A stretch of DNA of 54,171 bases, from the NCBI GenBank assembly GCA_014905825.1, contig JACGCN010000106.1:1-54171 (forward strand), in the 5' to 3' direction. Position numbers and translations under genes: made by a program. Shown here one piece after another: positions 44,876-54,171 of this stretch (positions are counted from its first letter, which is position 1; each line of letters begins with the position of its first letter). The stretch is from Lyophyllum atratum (Eukaryota; Basidiomycota; Agaricomycetes; Agaricales; Lyophyllaceae). The notes beneath the pieces were generated by a model, which had not been told where the DNA came from, searched no databases, and saw only the letters and a list, made by a program, of their open reading frames with translations.

Positions 44876-46813
44876 TTAATCCCGAATGAATTGAACACAA
44901 GCAGAGACTGTATCCCACATTTGTTCATCGATGTCCGATGAAGATCCTTCCTCCTTTAGAAACAATGGCAAGCTGTTGAACACCTGGCACTGCTGAATCA
45001 TGCCTAATGGTACAGGCTTCGGAGCCAGAAACAGTTTTAAGAACCCGGAGTCAAGATCAGCGTGTTCGCCCAGAGCAAAGGACAAAGCTTCAGAACCTGG
45101 TTTTCCGGAGCCAATGTCGAGATGACCTCGGCGGCGGAGAGGTGGGGTTGTGGAGGACAGTTCAGGGTCGTAAACCCTGGTAATGCCAAAGCAGGCAGGA
45201 TCCATGTAGAAAAGATACGGCCAGAGATCGACATCAGACCTGTTGCGAAGGATAACTGTGAAGATGGCCCCTTTCTCGTAGGAGATGGTGGCCTTCCCAT
45301 CTCGAAGCAAATTCCCGCCGATCCTTGCCCAGGAGGTGGGATCCAAGCGAAAGAGTTCCATACTGACGAGGCCACCCAAAGGGTTTTCTGAGTTCCTTCG
45401 ATGCAGGTGAAGGTGAAATCGTGCAGCATCGTCTATGACACTCAAAGGGTCTTGATGCTGGATTGGCACAACGCGTCGGGCATTGACGGGGCTTTCGTCG
45501 TCATGCCTTTCCACCGTAAGATTTCGAGGCCCGACTGTCATCGTTATGTCCGCTTGCCCCGCATTCTTTACGCAAATAATGTTGAGCCCACTCCTGGATT
45601 GCGGCCCACCAAGCTTAGTGGGTATGCTGCGTCGGAGCGCCCAGCCCCGACACAAGGCAGTGAGGGTGGTCTTCAAATGGACGCGAAATGGACGGCGGTT
45701 ATTCCATCGCGTGATTTCAGCCCAACAAGTTTTGGGAAGAGATTGGGTGGAGGATTTGATCCGACCAACACACCATGTGGAGTGGACCTCCGAAGCAACA
45801 ACGGTTGCAATGGGCGGGTTCCGTGAGGCGCGATAGTTGTGTAGGTGAAAGGTGAACTCGCTCCCCGCCACAATTCCCTGGATCGTCCCGACTTCTAATC
45901 GAGGCCGTGTATCGTCCCCAAGGCCAACGGGTATGTATCGAGCATCGACGACGAAAGGGATGGCATCAAATATGATACGTGCCTTGTGGTAGCCAAGACA
46001 AAGCGGTCGTTGTTCGTCAGATGCCATTTTCTGTAGTAATCGGTCGAAAAGAAGGGAATACGAGGTGCGATGAAGTGACATCTCTGCTGCCACCTCAAGG
46101 AAGCAGTGTGTAAACCTCCCACCACTCTTTCCCTCCAGGGCCTTGTCCCCAGGACTGCATGCGGCAAGAAGGACATGCGAATTGGAGTGTGCTTCGTAAA
46201 ATCCGAGGCCTCTGGTATGCGGCTTGCCGCGGGCTCCTGGCCACAAGCCAGTATAGAGATCGTCTGGTTTCGCTTTCATCGTGGGTGTCCAGCGAGTGAT
46301 ACTACGATCTAGAGCGTTGACGCGGGATTTTAGTGGGGAGAAACAACAATCGGTAATAAGTGTGATATTGTCGCCTTTAGCTTGCGCCAGTTCCTGCAGG
46401 AGCGCGTGCATGGACCGATCGGAAATACCAGCAATGCGACCCTCAAGCTGCCTCGTATCGTGGTCGTAGGGACACAAGACTTCTACGTTGCCAGTCACGG
46501 AATGTGCGTCTCCTTGGAACCACTCTCTCGGTGCCGGAAGGACGCTTCCGTGACCTGCAAAATAGATGACTATGGCATCACCTCGGGAGATGGCGGTATT
46601 GTTGACCAGATGTTCCATGAAGCTATCCTCTATGGCCCGCTTGGTAGCTTGGCGGTCCAATAGAAGACATATCTGGTCCTTGGGGACGTTAATGCCATCA
46701 ATTAAAAAGCGTTTGATTCGTTTTGCATCCTCAACGCATGAAGTAAGGTCCCAGATGCCGCCGGATTGGTAGTGGTCGATGCCAATAATCAGAGCAAATA
46801 GTCGAGCAGCCAT
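44876..46813 (-). CDS. Caspase-domain protein (metacaspase-like), intronless
   Basis: One uninterrupted frame of 645 residues, in contrast to its intron-rich neighbours. The caspase p20-like fold covers about residues 5-160 with LFALIIGIDHYQSGGIWDL, CVEDAKRIKRFLID and IVIYFAGHGSV (His88 as the likely catalytic histidine), then ITDCCFSPL (Cys157 as the likely nucleophile in D-x-C). Metacaspases usually read D-x-C-H-S-G; here the residues after Cys are F-S. A p10-like region follows (HVLLAACSPGDKALEGKSGG, GRFTHCFLEVAAEM, TSYSLLFDRLL). The second half, about 350 residues, is rich in beta strands (GSEFTFHLHNYRA, KATISYEKGAIFTVILRNRS, WPYLFYMDP) and recurs in agaric caspase proteins as far as I recall; its role is unknown. 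Such genes form large families in agarics and may act in cell death or non-self response, which is inference. Confidence 0.82.
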   Translation of the reverse strand: MAARLFALIIGIDHYQSGGIWDLTSCVEDAKRIKRFLIDGINVPKDQICLLLDRQATKRAIEDSFMEHLVNNTAISRGDAIVIYFAGHGSVLPAPREWFQGDAHSVTGNVEVLCPYDHDTRQLEGRIAGISDRSMHALLQELAQAKGDNITLITDCCFSPLKSRVNALDRSITRWTPTMKAKPDDLYTGLWPGARGKPHTRGLGFYEAHSNSHVLLAACSPGDKALEGKSGGRFTHCFLEVAAEMSLHRTSYSLLFDRLLQKMASDEQRPLCLGYHKARIIFDAIPFVVDARYIPVGLGDDTRPRLEVGTIQGIVAGSEFTFHLHNYRASRNPPIATVVASEVHSTWCVGRIKSSTQSLPKTCWAEITRWNNRRPFRVHLKTTLTALCRGWALRRSIPTKLGGPQSRSGLNIICVKNAGQADITMTVGPRNLTVERHDDESPVNARRVVPIQHQDPLSVIDDAARFHLHLHRRNSENPLGGLVSMELFRLDPTSWARIGGNLLRDGKATISYEKGAIFTVILRNRSDVDLWPYLFYMDPACFGITRVYDPELSSTTPPLRRRGHLDIGSGKPGSEALSFALGEHADLDSGFLKLFLAPKPVPLGMIQQCQVFNSLPLFLKEEGSSSDIDEQMWDTVSACVQFIRD

Positions 46814-47252
46814 CTAGCGACAAAAGAACTTGAGCTGACTCCCAAGGATGTTGACCTGAGAGCTCACCAGTGAGATACCTAAATAGAATGTGCCAGGTGT
46901 AGTAGTATGAATCCCAAGCAAGAGTAGCGTTACGCTTTTAAGCATCTTGAGAACGGCGTGTTTAGCATGTTCCCGTAACTGTGCTAGAACCACGCTATGG
47001 CATGGTGATGCTTCGGAGATGGAACACGCAAGGTGCAAGGTACATCGCTAGTTTGCCGATCATCCAGACCAGAGGGTATTAAAACGCAGTATGCAGACAC
47101 AGATATCCGTAGGAAGTAAGAGGTCGTAGTAAATATTCTGAGTGAACTGGCATTGGCGTCAACTAAAGTTCGGATTTGGGGAACAAACCTGGTGTTATCG
47201 GCCTCGGAACGTAACAAACGTCAATAGCCTTTCCTTTCTAACGTCGACGATC
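46814..47252. promoter_or_regulatory. Shared divergent promoter of caspase-domain gene and Beclin/ATG6
   Basis: 439 bases between the two outward-facing start codons. No open frame with family support lies inside. Elements for both genes must fit here, but I cannot name specific factor sites. Confidence 0.45.
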
Positions 47253-49005
47253 ATGAGTTTTGGACCAATATTCTGCCAACAATGTAAGGAGCCCCTCCAG
47301 GTCGGTACCATCGTTGCTGTATATGTCTTATCTGAAACGAAGCTATCTTCATTTAGCTCGATGCCTCGCTCATCGACTTGGCACCGTCTGCTTACGACAT
47401 GATTGCAGCAACTCTGCCACCCTCACAAAGCCATATACGCCACTCGTCAGAGGGGAAGAAGCTAGTTCCATCGTCCTCTTCCTCTCCTGCAAAATTCGCA
47501 TGGCAAAGATCGCGGAATGCCAGCACCTCGTCTAATGTTTCATCATCCGTCTCGTCGCGTGCACAAGGAAAGCAACCTCAACGAGGCGCTACGATACCAA
47601 AGGCTGCACTGCCAAATGAATCATTTGTACTTCTACAAGATAGTGTGATACGGGATATGCCCTCACCGACATCTGCACCTACTCGGTCAAAGAAGGGATC
47701 TCTGAGGACGCGTCATAACCCCGTAAAGTCTGTTGACACTCAGCCTGCGACACAGTTTGAGCCTGACCATGATCCCTCGCCCCTTTCCCATCATCTACGC
47801 TCGACCGCGCGCCTTTTCAATGTTCTATCTACACGGACTGAGATCGATCACCCTCTTTGTGCGGAATGCACCCAAATACTGCTGACCACCCTTCAGCGGC
47901 GGCTCGATGAAACGAAACGCGAAAGAGATGGCTACATTGCTTTTGAAAAAGAGGTTAGGAAGGAGCGGGAGAGAGAAGCACAGGGTTTAACGAGAGAGGA
48001 AGCTGAGAAGAAGATAGAGAGACTCAAGATCGAGGAGCGCTCGGCTATAGAACAGTTAAAGGAGGCAGAACGCGAACGCGAACAGTTGGATGAAGAGTTG
48101 AGAGTGTTGGAACTTGACGAAAAAGCACTCGAGATCGAAGAAGCAGAGTCCGTCTGTCCGGTTCATTTTCTGGTTAGCCGCTGACGCTCTAACATTGCAG
48201 GTTTTGGAGAGCCCACAACGATCACATATTGACTGCGGAGCAACAAACTGCTCAACTAGCTTCCTTGCGAGCAGCGTATGCCGCAGATGTTGCTACCTTG
48301 GAGAAACTCGAACGCACGAACGTCTACAACGATGCATTCTGTATTGGGCACGATGGTGTGTTCGGGACCATTAATGGTCTACGATTGGGTCGAGTCCCCG
48401 GAGTACCTGTGGGTCACCTGCGGATAGTATATGCCGATCTGCTCAAATTGAGTTACACAGGTCGAATGGGCGGAAATCAACGCAGCGTGGGGCCAGACCC
48501 TTTTACTACTTTATACCGTCGCCCGCAAGCTCGACTATACTTTCGAGCAGTGAGTCTGCTTTGAATGCATTTTGTTGATCCCTCTGATGTTAATGCAGCT
48601 ATCGGCTTGTGCCCATGGGATCGTTCTCTCGAATAGAAAAAACGACCGGAGATAAGGCGAATTACGAGCTATATGGCTCTGGAGATCTACATTTCGGACG
48701 TTTGCTTCATAACCGTCGGTTTGATATTGCAATGGTGGCCTTCCTGGACTGCCTCAAGCATCTTGTTGATTATGTGAAATCCCAGGATCCGAGTGTCGAT
48801 TTCCCCCACCAGTAAGTGCTTCATGATGATATGACTATATAGGTAGGCCATAATGATGTGGCGCAGGATATCTAAAGACAGGATCGGAGAGGTTTCTGTC
48901 AAGCTTCAGTTCAACCAGGAGGAGGCCTGGACTCGATCCCTTCGCCATGTTCTCCTTGCCCTCAAGATCTGTCTCAAGTGGACGACGAATGGAGCAAACG
49001 GTTGA
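47253..49005 (+). CDS. ATG6: Beclin-1 homologue Atg6/Vps30
   Basis: Subunit of the class III phosphatidylinositol 3-kinase complexes that start autophagosome formation and endosomal sorting. Exons 47253-47300, 47357-48147, 48201-48408, 48461-48549, 48599-48811 and 48867-49005 give 495 residues in one frame. The N-terminal CxxC zinc knuckle is [10 protein letters not shown] joined to [14 protein letters not shown]. The middle has a BH3-like region ([20 protein letters not shown]), [12 protein letters not shown] and a long coiled coil of Glu, Arg and Lys (about residues 200-270). The C-terminal evolutionarily conserved domain begins [13 protein letters not shown] and has [20 protein letters not shown] and [20 protein letters not shown], followed by [14 protein letters not shown]. 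It ends [19 protein letters not shown]. All family landmarks are present. Confidence 0.93.
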
Positions 49006-49418
49006 TTTAGTAACTGTTTTTAAACACATTGGGCTGGGTGCCCTAAGTACAATTAGGATATCAGTCCTGCCAAATTGATAACATCTATGTACCCATGTGG
49101 GTTTTGACATGCCCTGAGACTTGGGATCTAAGCCTGATTAGATCCGAGCGTTGATTGCTGATTGGTGCTTCAGCGAAATCCACGTATGACGTGCTTTCAA
49201 GGAAGAATGTGCCATGCTGCTGTGCGCCTCGGCCCTCCAGAGAGGTACTGTACTGTGCGGTCGCCTGCGGGGATGGAATTTTTGATAATGTGATCGGGCC
49301 GAGGACACCGCGTGAGGATGTTGGACTTAGCAATCAACTCTGGCTTTTCTTACAAAGACCTCTCAGGACGGCTTAAAGCAAGTTCAGGCTCTCCCCAGTT
49401 GATCAAGTGCTCGCCGCC
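49006..49418. promoter_or_regulatory. Upstream region of the glutamate-cysteine ligase gene
   Basis: 413 bases with no supported coding sequence. An open frame that overlaps the ligase start is out of frame with it. The start context CCGCCATGG is a strong match to the eukaryotic initiation consensus. Confidence 0.4.
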
Positions 49419-52136
49419 ATGGGCCTACTGTCCCTCGGAACTCCTCTCCCATGGGAAGAAGCCAAGAAGTACGCCGACCATGTCAGATTTCACGGCATCA
49501 CTCAGTTCTTGAACACCTGGGATCGCCTCAAGGACAGACACGGAGATGAGCTTCTGTGGGGGGACGAGGTATACTCCGCTCTTCTCTGCCTTGATTTTTC
49601 ATTTTGTTGATCTCCGAAGATCGAGTACATGGTTATCTCATTCGACGATGCGGAAAAAAATGCGAAGCTGTCACTGCGCCAAACAGAGATCCTTGCCAAG
49701 CTCAGCACGATCGTGGACAACATATGCGCTGATTGCCCAGCGGAGTAGGTGCTAGCTCCTCCCAAAGCAGCCTCTCGTAATGACTATCTCAGGGTTTCCG
49801 TCCCGACCTTTCATCCTGAGTACGGAAGGTACATGCTGGAATCTACCCCGGGGTCACCTTATACCGGTTCCATCCCTGATCTTCTCGCAGTGGAAGGGAA
49901 CATGCGTTATCGGTAAGCTTTAGAATGAATACGATCTCCATCTGGCTAATGGGGTGGAATAGACGAAGCCTCGCACGGCAGCACCTGAAGCCAAACGAGG
50001 CGCCTATGTCATTCACGTCATTCCCCCGGCTTGGTGTACAGGGACAATTCACGGAACCCTATCACGACCCATCCGATGCTGTTTCAAGTCATAGCCTCTT
50101 TTTGCCAGAGGAGATCACGAATCCACACGCCCGTTTTCCGTATGTCTCATGCCCCCACTTACAGATTTAACCTCACGCGTCTCGTAATAGCACCCTTACA
50201 GCAAACATCAGGCGTAGAAGGGGCTCCAAAGTTGCCATCAATCTACCTCTTTTCATAGACACTCAAACACCTCGACCTTTCATCGATCCCTCTATTCCGT
50301 GGCAGCGTTCTATATACCCCGAGGATCCAGGTGCGTGATCCTATATTCCGGGTGGTTATAGACTTATTTGTATTGGGCGATCAGAGGCTAAAAATGGAGC
50401 CGCGCTTACAGACCATATATACCTTGATGCAATGGGATTCGGCATGGGCTGCTGCTGCCTCCAATTAACTTTCCAGGCGTGCAATGTCTCTGATGCGAGG
50501 CGAATGTATGACGGTTTAATTCCTGTCGGCCCAATTCTTGTGGGTTTGGCAGTTACGAATAATAATGTCATGAGCTGACATTGAAGTTTAGTTGGCGTTG
50601 AGCGCAGCAAGTCCCGCGTATCGCGGTTTACTTGCAGATGTTGACTGCCGCTGGAATGTCATAGCAGGAAGCGTAGATGACCGCACAGAAGAGGAACGTG
50701 GTTTGAAAGTACGTCAACTGGCTTAGAAGGTTTCAGAGAACCTCGACTGATAAACCTTCCAGCCGTTACAGAACGATCGTTTCAGAATTCCAAATCCCGT
50801 TATGACAGCGTGGACCTGTACATTTCCAATGACTGGACCAACAGACCGGAATACAATGACAATTACTTGCCTTACGACGAGAGTATCTACGACCGCCTCC
50901 GAAAACACGGTATGTGAACCTTCCTTTTGATGCTTTAGACATGCCAACTCCCTGTTATAGGTCTCGACGATCTATTATCGAAACACATTTCACATCTATT
51001 TATCCGTGATCCCCTGGTCGTGTTCTCTGAAACCATCGACCAGGATGATTCTACCAGCATGGATCATTTCGAGGTTGGTCTGGTATCATGCGTGTCATTT
51101 ATTCGTACCCTAAGCCTGCGGCCCTGGCTTTTTAGAACATTCAGTCGACCAACTGGCAGACTTTGCGCTTCAAGCCACCTCCCCCAAACTCGTCCATCGG
51201 TTGGCGTGTCGAGTTCCGTAGCATGGAGGTGCAAATGACAGATTTCGAAAATGCGGCCTTCGCGGTCTTTGTTGTTCTCCTTTCTCGGGCAATTCTTAGC
51301 TTCAACCTCAACTTTTATATCCCAATATCCAAGGTAAGACTTTGTAACTGCTGTTACAGCTTTGACTGATAGACAGAAAGGTCGATGAAAATATGGGAAG
51401 GGCTCAGCGAAGGGATGCAGTTCATTCGGAAAAGTTCTATTTCCGGAAGGACGTATATGCTGTTCGTGGCAGTGGACCGTCTAGTGTAGCATCGTCCTCT
51501 GGCACCAGTTCCCCTACGGGTGATGCTCCACGGAAGGAGAAGAAGATGCGCAATTGCTTCCCTCCACTGCCCCTCCCCGAAGATGGAGTGCTTCCCACAC
51601 GTCCAGTCGATGACGAGTATGAGGAGATGAGCATGAACGAAATTATCAATGGGAAGGTAATCATCGGTATCTTTGGAGAGTCGTTCGATACTCATACCAT
51701 AACTTGCAAGGGCGATCGCTTCCCGGGACTGCTCCGCCTAGTATACGATTACCTGGACACGCTGGACGTCGATCAGGAAGCATCTGTTACAATCGAGAAG
51801 TACCTAGACCTTATTAGACGTCGTGCAAACGGTAGACATTCTCTTCAGCCAACTTCAACTCTACTCACAATGAATATTTTAGGTTCACTTCTGACCCCTG
51901 CTACTTGGATTAGAAATTTTGTGCGCTCCCATCCAGCATACAAGCACGATTCTGTCGTGAGCCAAGAAATAAATTATGATCTTATGGTCGCTGTAGATGA
52001 GATGTAAGTGCATATGCCCCATCTGTCGGTTTATTCTAACCCACATCACAGCGAGCGAGGCGTAAGACGTGAACCCGACCTATTACCGAAGGATTATACA
52101 GGAGGGGACCAGGACAAAGGAGGCATTGGGCTATAA
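49419..52136 (+). CDS. GSH1: Glutamate-cysteine ligase (gamma-glutamylcysteine synthetase) catalytic subunit
   Basis: First and rate-limiting enzyme of glutathione synthesis, joining glutamate and cysteine with ATP in the cytosol. Starts [20 protein letters not shown] and has [16 protein letters not shown] with metal-binding acidic residues, then [88 protein letters not shown] and a C-terminus ending QDKGGIGL. About fourteen introns splice normally. There is one frame slip between 50794 and 50795. Upstream reads FRIPN, and the conserved [16 protein letters not shown] continues only if one base is added in the AAATCCC stretch. Because this enzyme is normally essential and the rest is perfect, an assembly or sequencing indel is likely. 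Confidence 0.9.
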
Positions 52137-52255
52137 TTGAATTTGTGGTAGATTTTTTATTTGTTAACTTACATAGAAATTCAATATTTAAATATCCGGC
52201 ATTTGCGGTAGCAAATCCGTAAACACACGGACGTGAGCTTGTCCGAAACCACGAA

Positions 52256-52914
52256 ATGTCTGCATTGCGACTCCTTACTTCCTCTGCCCGTCGCGCGTCC
52301 TCGTTCACCCTCGCACGACGTGGCTATGCTGAGGCCACTGACAAGCTAAAGCTTTCCCTGGTCCTCCCTCACCAAGTTCGTCGCGTGGTCCATGCACATC
52401 TGTTACCTTGCGTTAATGCGTCACTTGTCATTTACAGCCGATCTTCACCTCCAGGATGTCGTTCAAGTGAATATCTCTGCTGAGGCTGGAGACATGGGTA
52501 CTCGCCAATCACGTTCCTTCTATCGAGGCTCTGCGTCCTGGTGTCGTCGAGGTCATTGAAACCACTGGCGCATCCACAAAATGGTTCAGTGCGTCCAAAT
52601 TCTTGTATTTGTGGTCTGTCTGTCTTATCTTCCCATGTACACCAGCGTCTAGCGGATTTGCTACCGTCCACCCCAACAACAAATTGACTATCAATGTCGT
52701 GGAGGCCGCACCCCTTGAGAACTTCTCTATCGAGGTTTGACTGCACCTTCTTGTCCATTCTGTGCTAGCGACTCATCCTTTTCCCAGGCTATTCGCACAA
52801 ACCTCCAAGAGGCCTTGAAAGTCGCGTCGGGAGGTGGTTCGGAGGTTGACAGGATGGAGGCACGGATTGAGGCCGACCGTTTATGAGGCGCTACAACATG
52901 CACTCGCAAAGTAA
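52256..52914 (+). CDS. ATP16: Mitochondrial ATP synthase F1 delta subunit, frame-broken as given
   Basis: Central-stalk subunit that couples the F1 rotor to the c-ring. The N-terminus MSALRLLTSSARRASSFTLA is a clear mitochondrial presequence, followed by AEATDKLKLSLVLPHQ. Later blocks are QDVVQVNISAEAGDMG, HVPSIEALRPGVVEVIE, SSGFATVHPNNKLTINVVEA, PLENFSIEAIRTNLQEALKV and the C-terminus YEALQHALAK with stop at 52912-52914. Three introns splice normally. The blocks lie in different frames: one base appears missing near 52451 (CC run), one near 52499, and one extra C occurs at 52877-52878. As written, translation would end early. This is either a cluster of assembly errors or a damaged copy, in which case a working gene must exist elsewhere. 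Confidence 0.75.
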
Positions 52915-53174
52915 TTGCATAAGACAGCCATCTTACCTGCTTTCGAATTATACTACTTAGACGAATGACTCCTGGGAGTTTAAAGAGTTCAAGGATCCAG
53001 CGCCAGCTTGAAGTTGCAGAGCTTGAATCAAAAATTAGCAACACACGTGCTACATGTGAGAGTCGCCAATGACACTGACAGCGTGGACGGAACTATCGGA
53101 GTTGTACACCTTACGATCTAAATTCATGATGTGCGTGTCTTTATAGAGGCTTTCTTTCTTTCTATCACGCTCGG

Positions 53175-54125
53175 ATGCGCCATCCCAAAGTCTGGAACGA
53201 CAAGGAACTTCTCGATGATGAGCCTTTTTGCACCAATTTTGAAGTATATGCTTTAGTCACCGGCCGCACAGCAACGGTGCAAATCAAGCAAGGCCTCGAC
53301 GCGATGGCGGTAGAATTAGAAGATGGGGTGGTGAGTCCTTGCTATGCAGCATGTGCGGTATTCGGTAATGATTCGCCTCAGAATAGTCCAGCACACAAGT
53401 GGGCCCAACTAGCCTTTGGACAATCGGTCGATGTCGCACCGGATAAAGCTATGCGTGAAGCGTTCGTTCACTTCTACTGGAAGCTACACCGGAACGATGA
53501 GCACATGGTATTCTTATCGGCAGAACGTAAAAAGCGTGGTTGTTATACCACCCTACCAGATTTATCGGAACCGACGAGGCCTACGAAAGCATCGAAAACC
53601 AGGCCACGGAAGAAACATGCGGACACCTCACACCGTGCTACTCACAAGAAGAAAGTCCTGGGTAGACAACCTCGGGTCAAACATAGCAAACCAGGAAATG
53701 CAGCCACTGGTATCGGGAAGGCAGGTACCGCGGCGACTATCCCTCCGCCACGGCGTGGTAGAGGCGGCTGTGATAGTAATGTCCTTCCTTTAGATAGGCC
53801 GAATGAACTGTTGAAGGTCAATACCGTGGTCTCGTCTCAGACATCCAGCACAGCACCACACTCTTCTCAGCGACCCCGGCCTGCTAAAGCCCCTCCAGTT
53901 CTAAAGACGCATGCAAAATTAAGATTACCCCCAATTCCCCAGTCATCTGTCTTCTCTTCACTTGGCGGCGCATTGGACTCAGGTCATGAAGCAAACTCGT
54001 CTGCAGTGGAGACCGGCCACACCGTTGACATAATATCAGTGGAAAAACGTTCTGCGCCTGGGAGACATGCACGTTTGCCGCCGTCACCGCCGTTGGTATC
54101 AATGGAAGTACTGGACACGTCGTAG
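53175..54125 (+). CDS. Hypothetical basic protein
   Basis: A single open frame of 316 residues begins MRHPKVWNDKELLDDEPFCT and ends SMEVLDTS. The first about 125 residues look folded (FEVYALVTGRTATVQIKQGL, KAMREAFVHFYWKLHRNDEH). The rest is lysine/arginine- and serine/proline-rich and probably disordered (KTRPRKKHADTSHRATHKKK), with possible nuclear localisation signals. I recognise no family. It has no introns, in contrast to the upstream genes, and may be a lineage-specific gene. The ATG is chosen as the first in frame, 261 bases after the ATP synthase gene. Confidence 0.5.
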   Translation: MRHPKVWNDKELLDDEPFCTNFEVYALVTGRTATVQIKQGLDAMAVELEDGVVSPCYAACAVFGNDSPQNSPAHKWAQLAFGQSVDVAPDKAMREAFVHFYWKLHRNDEHMVFLSAERKKRGCYTTLPDLSEPTRPTKASKTRPRKKHADTSHRATHKKKVLGRQPRVKHSKPGNAATGIGKAGTAATIPPPRRGRGGCDSNVLPLDRPNELLKVNTVVSSQTSSTAPHSSQRPRPAKAPPVLKTHAKLRLPPIPQSSVFSSLGGALDSGHEANSSAVETGHTVDIISVEKRSAPGRHARLPPSPPLVSMEVLDTS

Positions 54126-54171
54126 AAAGACCATCTTCCTTTGTTGAACATTCACCCGTTCTACCAGAGGA

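Overview
This is nuclear DNA of a filamentous fungus, almost certainly an agaricomycete (mushroom-forming basidiomycete). Genes are closely packed on both strands. Nearly all carry several short introns of about 45-60 bases with GT...AG ends. The gene set is typical of agarics: a DUF7727 membrane protein, a Spt23/Mga2-type factor, a large SnoaL-FMO flavoprotein, an intronless caspase-domain protein and an NFX1-type zinc-finger helicase relic. No rRNA, tRNA, CRISPR array or intact transposon was found.

Layout. 1-3.85 kb: broken NFX1-type helicase (+). 4.0-9.7 kb: PEX5 peroxisomal import receptor and ILV3 dihydroxy-acid dehydratase (+). 9.8-15.5 kb: four minus-strand genes (single-pass membrane protein, Ap4A phosphorylase, DUF7727 protein, tandem-domain cell-surface glycoprotein). 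15.9-20.0 kb: a large acidic/lysine-rich protein ending in a HicA-like domain, followed by a small gene that duplicates that C-terminus with the same three intron positions (+). 20.2-25.2 kb: Rec114-like meiotic protein (-), VanZ-like membrane protein (+), Mmc1-like mitochondrial protein (-). 25.8-36.7 kb: Spt23/Mga2 and Nup50/Nup2 (+), Gyp1 Rab-GAP (-), MYND protein and RraA-family protein (+). 37.0-41.6 kb: rhodopsin-domain 7TM protein, a small uncertain gene, and an FMO (+). 41.7-46.8 kb: DNA polymerase kappa and a caspase-domain protein (-). 47.3-54.1 kb: Beclin/Atg6, glutamate-cysteine ligase, ATP synthase delta subunit and an unrecognised basic protein (+).

Most genes are unrelated housekeeping functions: peroxisome import, valine/isoleucine synthesis, Ap4A turnover, membrane-lipid sensing, nuclear transport, vesicle traffic, glutathione synthesis, oxidative phosphorylation, autophagy and lesion bypass. 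They do not form one pathway. Groupings worth attention are the tandem HicA-like pair, the head-to-head caspase/Beclin pair sharing 439 bases, and the RraA / 7TM / FMO run.

Quality note. I spliced most genes by eye and many read through perfectly (PEX5, APA2, DUF7727, VanZ, Spt23, Beclin, Rec114, Gyp1, FMO, Pol kappa). Others have single-base frame breaks in otherwise conserved sequence. They are dense in the helicase relic and the ATP synthase delta gene near the two window ends, with single breaks in the HicA-fusion, Mmc1 and glutamate-cysteine ligase genes. I cannot tell from the sequence alone whether these are assembly indels or real lesions. The loss of the helicase's second half is not explained by one-base errors.
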